Assembly: GCA_965223355.1 (NCBI GenBank)
Contig: CBDCWE010000003.1
Coordinates: 310,001 to 374,000, forward strand
Reading direction: 5' to 3'
Source of the DNA: Tectiglobus sp965223355
GTDB lineage: Bacteria; Pseudomonadota; Alphaproteobacteria; Rhizobiales; Hyphomicrobiaceae
DNA length: 64,000 nucleotides
This document shows positions 1-8,890 of this stretch, in pieces (the first letter of the stretch is position 1; every line of letters begins with the position of its first letter). The position numbers and the translations under genes are program-made. The notes under the pieces are model-generated. The model was not told where the DNA came from. It did no database searches and saw only the letters and a program-made list of their open reading frames with translations.

Positions 1-200
1 GCGCGTTCAAGGCCGGCCATAATCATCAGCAGTGACGTTTTGCCGGAGCCGGACGGCCCGACAATGGCGAGTGAGCGCCCGGCAACGACCGACAGGTTCA
101 CGCCCCGCAGGATTTCGACCTGGCCCGCTCTGCTCGCCAGCGTGAGTTCGACATCACGAAGATTGACGACCGGTTCGTTTGCGGCGAGACGTTGTTCCAT
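1..200 (-). CDS. ABC transporter ATP-binding protein, N-terminal part (YbbA/LolD type), cut by window edge
   Basis: Reading the minus strand from the ATG at 198-200 gives 66 residues before the window ends. A Walker A motif, GPSGSGKT, lies at residues 48-55, preceded by the usual N-terminal strand of an ABC ATPase. It faces away from a TesA-type esterase gene across about 150 bases. The ybbA/tesA divergent pair is a known arrangement in proteobacteria, and that context supports the YbbA subtype, in which the ATPase works with a large FtsX-like permease. The permease, Walker B and signature motifs lie outside the window, so the exact subtype is inferred from the neighbour. Confidence 0.85.
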   Translation of the reverse strand, partial: MEQRLAANEPVVNLRDVELTLASRAGQVEILRGVNLSVVAGRSLAIVGPSGSGKTSLLMIMAGLER

Positions 201-352
201 TGCGAGGTCCTTGACGGGATTGCGATCCGGACGGGTGTTCGGTGCCGTAACACGTTCTTAGTTCAGGGCTAAGGCTGTTCGATAGTGCGCGATAGATGTA
301 TCGAAACTGTTCAATCGGAAACTCAATCGGAAATCGGATAGTGGGTACGCAG

Positions 353-1021
353 ATGGGAATTGCATGGACCAGTTCAACCGCCCGCGCCGGGCTCGCAGTG
401 GCGTTGGGCCTTATACTATCAACGGTTCTGGCCGTGATTTCTGTCGCCGGCAAAGACCGAGAACTGCACGTCGTCGCCTTTGGCGACAGCCTCACGGCCG
501 GCTACAACCTGCCCGCCGGGATGGATTTTGCAACCCAACTTGAAAAGGTGTTGCGTGCCAAGGGTCACAAAGTCCGCATAACCAATGCCGGTGTGTCGGG
601 TGACACGACCACTGGCGGGCTCGCACGATTTGACTGGGCGGTTCCGGAAACGACCGATCTCGTCATTCTCGAACTCGGCGCCAACGATGCCTTGCGTGGG
701 GTCAGCCCGGCGATTGCGCGCAAGAACCTAGAAACAATCCTGCAACGGCTCAAAGCGCGCAACATCGCGGTTCTACTGGCCGGCATGCGGGCCCCGGCCA
801 ATTGGGGGGCGGACTACGTGCGTGACTTCAACGCGATCTATCCCGAACTGGCGAAGGCCTATTCGGTCACGCTCTATCCGTTTTTCCTGGACGGTGTCAT
901 CAATCGTCCCGAACTGAAGCTACGGGATGCGCTTCACCCCAACGCTGCCGGCGTTGCCGAGATCGTGCGCCGCATTCTGCCGAACGTCGAACGCGTGATC
1001 CGGCAGATCTCCAATCAGTGA
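353..1021 (+). CDS. tesA: SGNH-hydrolase, arylesterase / acyl-CoA thioesterase I (TesA family)
   Basis: The 222-residue product begins with a hydrophobic signal peptide (about residues 1-32) and should act in the periplasm on acyl esters or thioesters. The SGNH blocks are in order: FGDSLTAGY with nucleophile Ser46, a GVSGDTTTGG block with the oxyanion glycine, LELGANDAL with the block III asparagine, and DALHPNAAG with Asp192 and His195. An in-frame ATG at 296 would put 19 unlikely residues before the signal peptide, so 353 is preferred. It is transcribed away from the ABC ATPase at 1-200, as in ybbA/tesA loci. Substrate range cannot be read from the sequence. Confidence 0.9.
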   Translation: MGIAWTSSTARAGLAVALGLILSTVLAVISVAGKDRELHVVAFGDSLTAGYNLPAGMDFATQLEKVLRAKGHKVRITNAGVSGDTTTGGLARFDWAVPETTDLVILELGANDALRGVSPAIARKNLETILQRLKARNIAVLLAGMRAPANWGADYVRDFNAIYPELAKAYSVTLYPFFLDGVINRPELKLRDALHPNAAGVAEIVRRILPNVERVIRQISNQ

Positions 1022-1028
1022 CGGCAGA

Positions 1029-2486
1029 TTACGGCGACAGCGTCACGGGCGGCTTGGGTGCGTCCGGATCATCATCGCCGATCAGTTCAGATGCACCGTC
1101 GCGCCCGTAGATGTCCGGCCTGAAGGCAACCGTCCCGTCATCTTCGACCCAGGCGGTAATGTAGTTGAAGTGAACTGGTAGCGGACGGGTGAGTTGGATG
1201 TCATACTCTTTGGGCCGACTATCGCGCAGGGCGGCCATATCGGCGGTATCAATGATCTGCTCGATTGCACCCGGCTCACCAAGCACCGGCTCGAACTTTG
1301 CAATCCAGGACACCAGGTCCATCACACCTTCGACGCGCACACAGCCGGCGCTAAACGCGCGATGGCGCTGCTTGAACAACGGCTTCAGCGGCGTGTCGTG
1401 CATGTAGACGATGTCCTTGTTCGGCATGTTTATGCGAACCAGACCGAGGGCATTCCAGGGCCCGGGGTCCTGGCGAAACTTGATTTGCTTGGCATCGGCG
1501 ACGCGCCAGTCAATGCTCGATGTGTCGAGTTCCGGCCCATCGTAGAAGCCCTTGGCAACGCGAATATGTTCCTTTGACAGATACTCCGGTTCGCGCACCA
1601 GGCGCGGGATCAGATCAAGGTGGGCGACACTGTCGGGGACGCGCCAGTAAGGAAAGAAATTGAGCCCCTTGATGGTCGCGGCGATCGCCGGCGTCTGGCG
1701 GTCGGGCTTGCCGACAATAACCCGATGGCGGCGTTTGACCTCGAAGCGCTCGACGGCCTCGAGCTGGAACCCTGGCACGTTGACGAGCACGTAGCGGTCA
1801 GGTTCGGGCCCTTCCATCAACGCTGCAATGCGATTGCGATTGAGGATTAACTGGTTAAGACGCGCTTCGGCGGTGACGGCAACCTGTGCGCGGGTCGGCC
1901 GGTCAAGTCGGCCTGAAATGCGCAGCCCGTGACGTTTCTGAAATTTTTTGACACCGTAGGCCAGCCATTCGTCAAAGTGATAACTGCCGGAATAATAGTG
2001 TGCCGCTTTGGCCGGGATGTCGCCGCTGATGACAAGGCGGCGGCGAATGCCGGGTATCGCCGGATCATCATCGCCGGGGCGCAACAGGCGCATCCTGCCT
2101 TCGACTCTCCAGCCGCCCGTCGCTGCAATCTTGCGGTAGTGCGCAATTGCGTTGTCGATGCGAGCCAGCATCTCGTCACTGCGCAAGGGTACGGGACCGG
2201 TGCGCAGATCATCGAGCGGTCTCGGCCTGCCCGGTTTCGTGCGCGGCCTTCTCGGCGTCGCCGAACCGGTCTTGTCGAAGATCGAATCGTACCACTTGCG
2301 GTCCTGGCCGAGCCCTTGCGCCGCGCCTGCGCTCAGCGCCACTGTGCCTACAAGGCCACCCAAGACACGGCGCCGCGACGTTACGGCACTGATTTCAGCC
2401 GGTTTATCGGCGCGGGCCTCACCGCCGACCGGTTCGTCGGACCGTTGATACCTGTTGTGTGTCCTGCTCCGACGCTTGGATATCAT
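1029..2486 (-). CDS. L,D-transpeptidase of the YcbB/LdtD type with peptidoglycan-binding domain
   Basis: The 485-residue enzyme is predicted to form 3-3 cross-links in peptidoglycan in the periplasm. A twin-arginine-like leader (SRRRVLGG followed by a hydrophobic stretch, about residues 37-60) precedes a basic linker. A peptidoglycan-binding fold (YGVKKFQKRHGL near residue 180) and a YkuD catalytic domain (about 240-420) follow. The active-site pattern is present: the HDTPLKPLF histidine segment and SAGCVRV with Cys382 as the expected nucleophile. The long insert between strand and catalytic motif matches the large YcbB class rather than the small ErfK class. It ends 8 bases from tesA, tail to tail. 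It is one of three L,D-transpeptidases in the first 5 kb. Confidence 0.9.
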   Translation of the reverse strand: MISKRRSRTHNRYQRSDEPVGGEARADKPAEISAVTSRRRVLGGLVGTVALSAGAAQGLGQDRKWYDSIFDKTGSATPRRPRTKPGRPRPLDDLRTGPVPLRSDEMLARIDNAIAHYRKIAATGGWRVEGRMRLLRPGDDDPAIPGIRRRLVISGDIPAKAAHYYSGSYHFDEWLAYGVKKFQKRHGLRISGRLDRPTRAQVAVTAEARLNQLILNRNRIAALMEGPEPDRYVLVNVPGFQLEAVERFEVKRRHRVIVGKPDRQTPAIAATIKGLNFFPYWRVPDSVAHLDLIPRLVREPEYLSKEHIRVAKGFYDGPELDTSSIDWRVADAKQIKFRQDPGPWNALGLVRINMPNKDIVYMHDTPLKPLFKQRHRAFSAGCVRVEGVMDLVSWIAKFEPVLGEPGAIEQIIDTADMAALRDSRPKEYDIQLTRPLPVHFNYITAWVEDDGTVAFRPDIYGRDGASELIGDDDPDAPKPPVTLSP

Positions 2487-2781
2487 TGCTCAGCTCATCC
2501 ATCTTTGCTGGCCGACGTGAACGGGATTGATCGGCAATTGCGTCCAACTACCGGATGATTCTTGTCACGAGTGCTCGAAAACTATTGTTTCAAGATGAGC
2601 TGCGCCAGTGCTCCAGCCATCAAACCCCCGTGAGCCCGTGAGACTGTTTGCCAGAGTGTGACGATCTGTCCGGCAACATCACCTGCTTGGGCTACACTGC
2701 GTCGGAGGCGAGTTTGTGACAATACGCCGTTGACATTAAACTCTCCTGTCGTAGAGGCAAAATCCAGCACAGGAAAATGCG

Positions 2782-3564
2782 ATGAGTGAAGACCCGGTCC
2801 TGTGGCAGCACGATAGCCATGGTGTCGCAACCGTTCGCCTGAACAGACCCGAGCGCAATAACGCCTACGATGATCGGCTGATTCGGGGCCTTCACGATGC
2901 CATGGACGCGCTGTCGTCGGTTCCCGGATTGCGTGTTGTCGTCATCAAGGGCAACGGCCGTCACTTTCAGGCGGGTGCCGATCTGAAGTGGCTACAACGG
3001 GTTCGTGAAGGCTCATCTCAGGACAACATTCTGGCGTCCGAAGCAACGGCGCGCGCCGTTGATCGGCTCAATCGCCTACCAGTGCCGACCATTGCCCTGG
3101 TTCACGGGTTTTGCGTTGGCGGCGGCACTGGTATCATCGCTGCCTGCGACATCGTCATTGCCGCCGAAGATGCCAGATTTGCGATCTCCGAAGTGCGCTG
3201 GGGGCTGACAGCGTCGATCATCTTCCCACAACTCAACGATGCCATCGGCGTCCGCCAGCTGCGCCGCTATGGGCTGACCGGTGAACGCTTCGATGCCGAC
3301 GAGGCGCGCCGCATTGGTCTCGTGCACGAGGTCGTGGCCCCGGGAGACCTCGAGGCTGCCGGCGAGCGCATGGTTGCAACGTTGCTGGAAAACGCACCGG
3401 CCGGTCTTGCCGAGACCAAGCAACTCGCTCTCAAATTCGCGTTTGGTGATGTTTCGGGTGGCGCATTACGCGGCCTGATCGAGAGCCATGCAGCCAAGCG
3501 CCAATCCGACGAAGCCGCAGAAGGTCTGGCCTCGTTTGCCGAAAAACGCTCGGCGCATTGGTAG
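2782..3564 (+). CDS. Enoyl-CoA hydratase/isomerase family protein (methylglutaconyl-CoA hydratase-like)
   Basis: This 260-residue crotonase has the oxyanion-hole segments GRHFQAGADLKWLQ (around residue 60) and HGFCVGGGTGIIAACD (around 110). The ISEVRWGL segment carries the expected catalytic glutamate position. The ARFAISEVRWGL wording resembles LiuC-type hydratases of leucine breakdown, but no other leucine genes are adjacent, so the substrate is open. The TAG stop is followed by ATCAT, which matches the left end of the dispersed 133-bp element and may be a scar of it. The nearest gene downstream is convergent. Confidence 0.85.
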   Translation: MSEDPVLWQHDSHGVATVRLNRPERNNAYDDRLIRGLHDAMDALSSVPGLRVVVIKGNGRHFQAGADLKWLQRVREGSSQDNILASEATARAVDRLNRLPVPTIALVHGFCVGGGTGIIAACDIVIAAEDARFAISEVRWGLTASIIFPQLNDAIGVRQLRRYGLTGERFDADEARRIGLVHEVVAPGDLEAAGERMVATLLENAPAGLAETKQLALKFAFGDVSGGALRGLIESHAAKRQSDEAAEGLASFAEKRSAHW

Positions 3565-3618
3565 ATCATACCGGCCCGGCTTGAGAATTGAGGCACTTCA
3601 GACGATTGAAGAAAGTAC

Positions 3619-3645
3619 ACTGAGGCGAAGCCCAAGGACTTTTTC
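3619..3645 (+). repeat. Short dispersed repeat in a convergent gap (copy 1)
   Basis: A block reading ACTGAGGCGAAGCC, then one variable base and AAGGACTTTT, sits between two convergent genes. It recurs at 23838-23862, and a more diverged relative appears near 42313-42341, also in gaps between convergent genes. It contains a small GGC-GAA-GCC hairpin followed shortly by a T-run, so a termination role is possible but not shown. Confidence 0.5.
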
Positions 3646-3654
3646 GCAGCCGTG

Positions 3655-4551
3655 TCAATAACGATCACCCGGAAAGATCAGGCGTCGGGTCCTGGCACGA
3701 TAGATCCGTCGGCGCGGTACGTGGGATAACGTGCGCGAATAACTGCGTGCGGAATTGAAATACCGCCGGCGGCCAACAACGCCGAGCGAACGGCGCTCGA
3801 TAACCCGTCGGCCCCCCCAGGATGGATGGCGGCGTGGCGAAGACCGCCGCGTCGCATAGCGGCTGTGTCTGGTGCGGCCTTTGACAATGATCCGGGTGCG
3901 TTGCAGGCCGTGTTTGCGAACCAGATTGTAGAAGCGGCGCGCATTGGCGATGGCGAGGCGAATGCAGCCATGCGACGCAGGCCGGCCGAGGCGGCTGACG
4001 AGCGTCGTACCGTGGGTCGCGATTCCCTGATTGAAGAACACCGAATAGGGCATCGGTGACATGTCATATTGTCGTGAGTACCACTTACGCGCCATCCAGC
4101 CCGGGCGAAAGCTGCCCCGCGGGGTCTCGAAACCGCGGCGACCGGATGAAATACGCCACGAATAGAGCGCCCGGCCGCTGCTGCGCACATGCATTAGCTG
4201 CGTTGCAAGATCGATTGTTGCGACCAGGGTCGGGCTGGCTCGGACCGGTTTGGCCGGGGCTGCGGCCGGCGCCGCCGGCTTGGCTGCGGCCGGCACCGCC
4301 GTTTTGGATGCGGCCTCGGTGGCCTTTGGTTTGACGTCGAGCGGTGGCTTCTGGAGAGCCGTCGTCCTGTCGGCGCCAGCCTCGGTATCGGGCCTTGGTG
4401 CAGCCTTGGCGCCAGCCTCGACCGCGGTTGCGCGTTGCGGCGCCGGCTGCGCCGCGCTCGGTACGGTTTCAGTTTCTGTTGCGAAACTGTTTGAAGATGA
4501 AACAACGATCAAGAGAGCAGCAAGGCCGCTGCCTGCACTCTGAAAACGCAT
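3655..4551 (-). CDS. L,D-transpeptidase (YkuD domain) with long Ala/Pro-rich linker
   Basis: The 298-residue protein starts at the ATG of MRFQSAGSG. An upstream open frame to 5088 reads through the neighbouring gene and is not credible. A signal peptide (about 1-25) is followed by an Ala/Pro/Lys-rich spacer (about 30-110) and a YkuD domain (about 115-235). The domain holds the IATHG histidine segment and SHGCIRL with the catalytic cysteine. A strongly basic Arg/Ser tail (about 235-298) may bind the wall or other anionic polymer. It lies directly downstream of a second L,D-transpeptidase with near-identical motif spacing (WYSR-Y--SPMP), which suggests tandem duplication. It should act in the periplasm on peptidoglycan or on lipoprotein attachment. 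Confidence 0.88.
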   Translation of the reverse strand: MRFQSAGSGLAALLIVVSSSNSFATETETVPSAAQPAPQRATAVEAGAKAAPRPDTEAGADRTTALQKPPLDVKPKATEAASKTAVPAAAKPAAPAAAPAKPVRASPTLVATIDLATQLMHVRSSGRALYSWRISSGRRGFETPRGSFRPGWMARKWYSRQYDMSPMPYSVFFNQGIATHGTTLVSRLGRPASHGCIRLAIANARRFYNLVRKHGLQRTRIIVKGRTRHSRYATRRSSPRRHPSWGGRRVIERRSLGVVGRRRYFNSARSYSRTLSHVPRRRIYRARTRRLIFPGDRY

Positions 4552-4715
4552 AACCAAGCTCCACGCCTGCAATCTGTGGTGTCGCAGTCGACCAAGCCTC
4601 GCCCATCGCGCCACACCAAAGTCCAACGTTGGCTCGATCGGCGGCACAACACCAGACCTCTTTGCAGTCTTGCCAAACGACCGGCCCGGAAGATCGCACA
4701 CGGCGGTTAGCAAAT

Positions 4716-5144
4716 TCAGTATGTCACGTCGATTCTCGTGCGCCGCGGGCCGTGCCTGCGAACGAGGCCGAACAGCCGGGCCGCATTTCTTGGTGCCAGA
4801 CGCACGCAACCGTGGGACGCCGGACGCCCCAGTTGTCGGACGTAATAGGAGCCGTGAATGGCGATGCCGCCGACAAAGAAAATCGAATGCGGCATTGGCG
4901 ACCAATTGTACTTGCGTGAGTACCAGCGCCGCTCCAGGCGGGTCGGGCGAAACGAACCCGTCGGCGTCGGATATCCGCGCCGCCCCGTCGATACGCGCCA
5001 GACGTGGCGCAACGCCCCGTTCACATAGACCTGCATTCGCTGCGAACTGATATCGATGTGGACGTTGACCCGCGCATGGGCCGCCCAACTCATGGCCGCG
5101 TGCAGACCAGACATCAAAGCTAAAAATAAAACCAAACGCCGCAC
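4716..5144 (-). CDS. Small L,D-transpeptidase (ErfK/YkuD family)
   Basis: The likely start is a GTG at 5142-5144, preceded by GAGGTG at six bases. It gives a 142-residue protein whose first 25 residues are a signal peptide (VRRLVLFLALMSG onward). Nearly all the rest is a YkuD domain with GIAIHGSYY and SHGCVRLAP, the latter bearing the catalytic cysteine. It is a stripped-down paralogue of the enzyme at 3655-4551, without linker or basic tail. The two genes are 164 bases apart on the same strand and could share a transcript. Longer starts up to 5210 lack a comparable ribosome site. Confidence 0.88.
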   Translation of the reverse strand: MRRLVLFLALMSGLHAAMSWAAHARVNVHIDISSQRMQVYVNGALRHVWRVSTGRRGYPTPTGSFRPTRLERRWYSRKYNWSPMPHSIFFVGGIAIHGSYYVRQLGRPASHGCVRLAPRNAARLFGLVRRHGPRRTRIDVTY

Positions 5145-5402
5145 AATCTTCACCTCGAAATACGCACTACTTAACCACACGAGCTGACGAGGTTCTATCC
5201 TCGACCGCAAGTCTTAATTTATTGAAATGATGACTGGTCCCGCAACCGCTACAGTCACACAATCGGCTGTTTCACAACCGATTCGCGAAAAACTGCGCTG
5301 CACTGTGTTGCACGTGCCGCACACCTAGCACAGCGCCGCGCCTTGCCGGGCTTGGCCAAATCGGCACCAATGCGCCCGGATTTATGAGTTTACGGCCTAA
5401 GT

Positions 5403-6881
5403 TTACGACCTGACTTTGATCTGCTCGTAGGCGTGCAAGGCCCGACTTCGCGCGCCAGCATGATCGACCATTGGCTGCGGGTAGGTGGCCCCGAGCACAA
5501 CACCGGCTTGGCCGAGAACACCATCGTCACACAACCACGGCGCATGGACGTGGCGGGCAGGAACATCACGCAATTCCGGGACCCAGCGCTTGACGTAGGT
5601 GCCGTCGGGATCGAATTTCCGGCCCTGTGTGACCGGATTGAAGATCCGAAAGTAGGGGGCGGCGTCGGTGCCCGATCCGGCCACCCACTGCCAGCCGGCC
5701 GAATTCGACGCCAGGTCGGCATCGACCAGACAGTCCCAGAACCACGCCGCACCGCGTTGCCAAGGGATCAACAAATGTTTGGTTAGAAACGATGCAGCAA
5801 TCATGCGGACCCGATTGTGCATCCAGCCGGTCGCCCAAAGCTCGCGCATTCCCGCATCGACGATCGGATAGCCGGTGCGGCCCTGCTGCCATGCCCGCAG
5901 GGCCTGGGCGCGCTCAGCATTGTCGGGCCGCCACGGAAATCCGTCGAACCCGGATCGCAGCGCCCTATCGGGCATTTGTGGATGATGATAGAGCAGGTGG
6001 TATGCAAATTCGCGCCAGACAAGTTCCTTGCAAAACGTCTCGACGCCGGCTGCTGCGGACGGCGCGGCACAGGCAGCGGTTTGCGCGGCATGCCAACACT
6101 GTGCCGCGCTGATCTCACCGAAATGCAGGTGAGGTGACAGTCTCGACGTCGCCTGTCGGTCCGGGCGATCGCGCAACGCGTTGTAGGCTGCAACGTCGGT
6201 TGCGATGAAGGCCGCCAGGCGAGACTGGCCAGCGGCTTCTCCGGGCGACCACGCCGCGCGCAGACCGCCGGCCCAGTCGGGCGCCGTCGGGCGCAAGTTC
6301 CAACTATTCAAATCGTCGGATGGCGGCGGCGTTTTGAGGCTCTGCAATGCTGTCGGGCGCGGTCTGCAGGCACGCATTGGCAGACCGGATAACGTGCGCC
6401 AAAACGGCGTATAGATCTTGAACGGCGTGCCCGAACGGGTCATGACGCGTTGTGGCTCGTGCAGCAGCGTGCCCGCGAACCGCCGAAGCGCGCCGCCACG
6501 GCGCCTGAGGACGGTGTCGAGTTCGCGTTCCTGGTCCTGCGCCCACGGTTCGAAAGCACGGCTGCAGTAGACGGCCTGCGCATTGGTTTCGCAGACCAGC
6601 TTGGCGAGTATATCGCAGCTCGCACCACGTCGAAGGATCAGCGGCGCGCCCAGTTCAGCAAGCGCTTGTCCGAGCGCCTCTAGACTGTGGTGCAGCCACC
6701 AGCGGCTCGCACCACCAAGTGCTGCGGCGGCCGGCGCAGCCTCGTCGAGAATGTAGATCGGAACAAGCGGACAGCCGCTCTCGGCCGCGTCGCTGAGGGC
6801 CGGTTGGTCGAACGTGCGCAAGTCGTTGCGAAACCAAACGACAATCGGGCGGGTCGGGTCGGAATTTGATGATTGCGCCAT
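5403..6881 (-). CDS. phrB: Deoxyribodipyrimidine photo-lyase (class I CPD photolyase)
   Basis: This 492-residue flavoprotein would repair cyclobutane pyrimidine dimers in blue light. The N-terminal photolyase alpha/beta domain (about 10-145) opens with IVVWFRNDLRTFDQPAL. The helical FAD domain (about 220-480) shows the family signature WMHNRVRMIAASFLTKHLLIPW and the DADLASNSAGWQWVAGSGTDAAPYFRIFNP region that surrounds FAD and the lesion. Length matches bacterial class I enzymes. It stands alone, with about 100 bases to the TPR gene at 6977-8722, which is on the same strand and upstream. Confidence 0.95.
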   Translation of the reverse strand: MAQSSNSDPTRPIVVWFRNDLRTFDQPALSDAAESGCPLVPIYILDEAAPAAAALGGASRWWLHHSLEALGQALAELGAPLILRRGASCDILAKLVCETNAQAVYCSRAFEPWAQDQERELDTVLRRRGGALRRFAGTLLHEPQRVMTRSGTPFKIYTPFWRTLSGLPMRACRPRPTALQSLKTPPPSDDLNSWNLRPTAPDWAGGLRAAWSPGEAAGQSRLAAFIATDVAAYNALRDRPDRQATSRLSPHLHFGEISAAQCWHAAQTAACAAPSAAAGVETFCKELVWREFAYHLLYHHPQMPDRALRSGFDGFPWRPDNAERAQALRAWQQGRTGYPIVDAGMRELWATGWMHNRVRMIAASFLTKHLLIPWQRGAAWFWDCLVDADLASNSAGWQWVAGSGTDAAPYFRIFNPVTQGRKFDPDGTYVKRWVPELRDVPARHVHAPWLCDDGVLGQAGVVLGATYPQPMVDHAGARSRALHAYEQIKVRS

Positions 6882-6976
6882 CGCGTCATTGCTTGAAAGT
6901 GGCTCTTTCCTGCAATTACGTGCCGGCGGCGGGATGGGATCATACCCCGCTCAGACAAAGTTGCCGAAAGCGTCTA

Positions 6977-8722
6977 TCAATTGCCGCCCAAGAGCAGATC
7001 GAACAGTGTCTTGGGCTTGCGCCGTCGCACCCTGTAATAGCGGCGAGTGGACCGGCGGCGCGAGCCGGTTGCGCGGCGATCGGCCCACGGAGCCCAGGCC
7101 GGGGTGCTGTCCTGCAGGCCGTTGCTGCGGCGTTGCGATGAAGCGGCAACTGCAGCCGGGCGGCGCCGTTCGAATAGGATGTGCTGGGCCGACACACCGT
7201 CGATACTGGCGATTGAAACGCGACCGTTCTTCCAGCTGATTGTCGATTCTTGATCACCGAGGCGAGAGGGGTAAAGATCAACCACCGTTTGATTGTTGAG
7301 ATTGATCAGCGCGGTGTATTCGACGGCCTGTTCACCGTTGCGTCGGCGCACTTTCCCGGCCGCAAACCGCAGCACCCCAATGCCGGCATAGTCATCCTCT
7401 TTCTCCTGCCATTCAAGGATCTGCGGTTGTCCCTCAGATACCATTTCCAACGGCACGCGCAGCTGCGGGAAATCCGGATTGATTGCGTAATATCGATTTC
7501 GTTGGCGGCTGACACGCCAGGGCGCAAACTCCAGATCATCGAGATAACCACTCTGTTCGCGCACGGTCTCGCCGAGCCGCGCCAGCCCGAATTCGGCATT
7601 CTTCAGGGCAGGCTCGCGCGCCAACGCCAACCGATAGCTTTCCGCAGCCCTTTCGTTTTCGGCCAGCGCCTCCTCCAACTCGCCTTTGGCCCACAATACG
7701 TGGGCGTTGTTCGGGCTCAATTGCAGGGCCTTGCGGATTTCTTGGGCGCCAAGCTCCGGTTGGCCCCGCTTTTTGTACATCAGTGCCCGATAGGCAAACG
7801 TAATGCCGGCCTTCGGGTTCAGCGACAGCGCGCGCGCCAGGTCCCGCTCTGCCCGCTCGAATTGGTCGACGAGGACATAGGCATGGCCGCGTTCACGATA
7901 GGCCGTCGAAGCATTTGGTGTCAGTTCGATAACCTTCGTGAAGTCGCTGATCGCACCCTGGTAGTTGCGCGCTTCGAGATAAGTGCGCCCGCGTGCGAGG
8001 TAGGCTCCGGCAGTGTTCGGGTCGAATGCAATGGCGCGGCTCAAATCACGCGCAGCCTCGACAAAGTCGTCGAGATCGGCGTGAACCTGGCCGCGCAAGC
8101 GGTAGCCCAGCGCAAAACGCGTATCATTGAGCAGCGCCCGGTTGAGATCGCGCAGCGCGGCATAGGGACGGCCTTGCGCGATCTTGACGCGCGCCCGTCC
8201 GCCGAGGGGTTCGGCCTGTCCGGGAGCAAGTTTGATCGCCGTCGTATAGTCCTGAACGGCAATATGGAGCTGGCCGAGCCGGATCAATGCAGCGGCCCGA
8301 TTGTTGTAGGCTGCAACGTAACCGGGGGCGAGAACGAGGGCGCGGTCGATGTCCTTCAGCGCTTCCTGAACCAGCCCGAGCGCCAGCAGAACGCTGCCGC
8401 GGTTGTTGTAGGCGGCCGCATACTCGGGATAGAGACGCACCGCCTGATTGAAATCCTCGATCGCCGCTTTGGTCTGGCCCATCCGCGCATGGACCACGCC
8501 GCGGTCGGTCAGGATGATGCTCTTGCGATCATTGGTCAGACGTCTGTCGCGAAGGGCGCCGGTGTAAAGCGCAACCGCTTCGGCCAGCCGCCCCTGGGAT
8601 TGGGCAATGCCGGCCTTGCGCGCGGTGAGCAGGCCCTCAAGTTCCTCGGCGGCGAACGCCGGGTGGACGCTTGCCAGCAACCCAAACGCCAAGACCGCGA
8701 ACCATTGCAGAGCGTTGCGCAT
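6977..8722 (-). CDS. Secreted tetratricopeptide-repeat protein
   Basis: The ATG at 8722, with a GAGGA-like site just upstream, gives 581 residues; an ATG at 8734 and a GTG at 8773 are alternatives. A signal peptide ending ASVHPAFA leads into about ten consecutive TPR units (about 30-370) with the usual A-YNNRG and A--D---A pattern. These form a protein-binding superhelix, presumably in the periplasm. The C-terminal 200 residues are not TPR: they look beta-rich and end in an Arg/Ser-rich tail (YRVRRRKPK). I do not recognise that domain. No partner gene is adjacent, so the function is unknown. Confidence 0.8.
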   Translation of the reverse strand: MRNALQWFAVLAFGLLASVHPAFAAEELEGLLTARKAGIAQSQGRLAEAVALYTGALRDRRLTNDRKSIILTDRGVVHARMGQTKAAIEDFNQAVRLYPEYAAAYNNRGSVLLALGLVQEALKDIDRALVLAPGYVAAYNNRAAALIRLGQLHIAVQDYTTAIKLAPGQAEPLGGRARVKIAQGRPYAALRDLNRALLNDTRFALGYRLRGQVHADLDDFVEAARDLSRAIAFDPNTAGAYLARGRTYLEARNYQGAISDFTKVIELTPNASTAYRERGHAYVLVDQFERAERDLARALSLNPKAGITFAYRALMYKKRGQPELGAQEIRKALQLSPNNAHVLWAKGELEEALAENERAAESYRLALAREPALKNAEFGLARLGETVREQSGYLDDLEFAPWRVSRQRNRYYAINPDFPQLRVPLEMVSEGQPQILEWQEKEDDYAGIGVLRFAAGKVRRRNGEQAVEYTALINLNNQTVVDLYPSRLGDQESTISWKNGRVSIASIDGVSAQHILFERRRPAAVAASSQRRSNGLQDSTPAWAPWADRRATGSRRRSTRRYYRVRRRKPKTLFDLLLGGN

Positions 8723-8826
8723 TAATCCTCGCATTGAAGGCGGGTTCGGAGCCGCCGCAGTCGCACCGGCCACCCCCGAATCCGGCGCCGAATCCGGGAT
8801 ACCTTAGCCGCATTGCGTCGACCACC

Positions 8827-8890
8827 CTAGAGCAACTTTCTGCCTTTATTCAGGATCGTTCCGATTCCGAATAAAGGCAGGTTGCTCTAG
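8827..8890. repeat. 133-bp element family, short single-hairpin copy (R1)
   Basis: This 64-base copy is bounded by CTAG at both ends and contains only the second palindrome (the CCTTTATTC / GAATAAAGG hairpin with an inner ATCG/CGAT). Both termini are the GAGCAAC type. The right-hand CTAG supplies the TAG stop codon of the dehydrogenase gene at 8887-9942. Confidence 0.85.

Noticed and set aside
4552..5088. Upstream extension of the longer L,D-transpeptidase frame
   Set aside because: It overlaps the second transpeptidase gene in another frame; the signal peptide at MRFQSAG marks the real start.
7250..8725. 491-codon plus-strand open frame opposite the TPR gene
   Set aside because: The TPR pattern on the minus strand is unmistakable; the plus frame has no recognisable domain.
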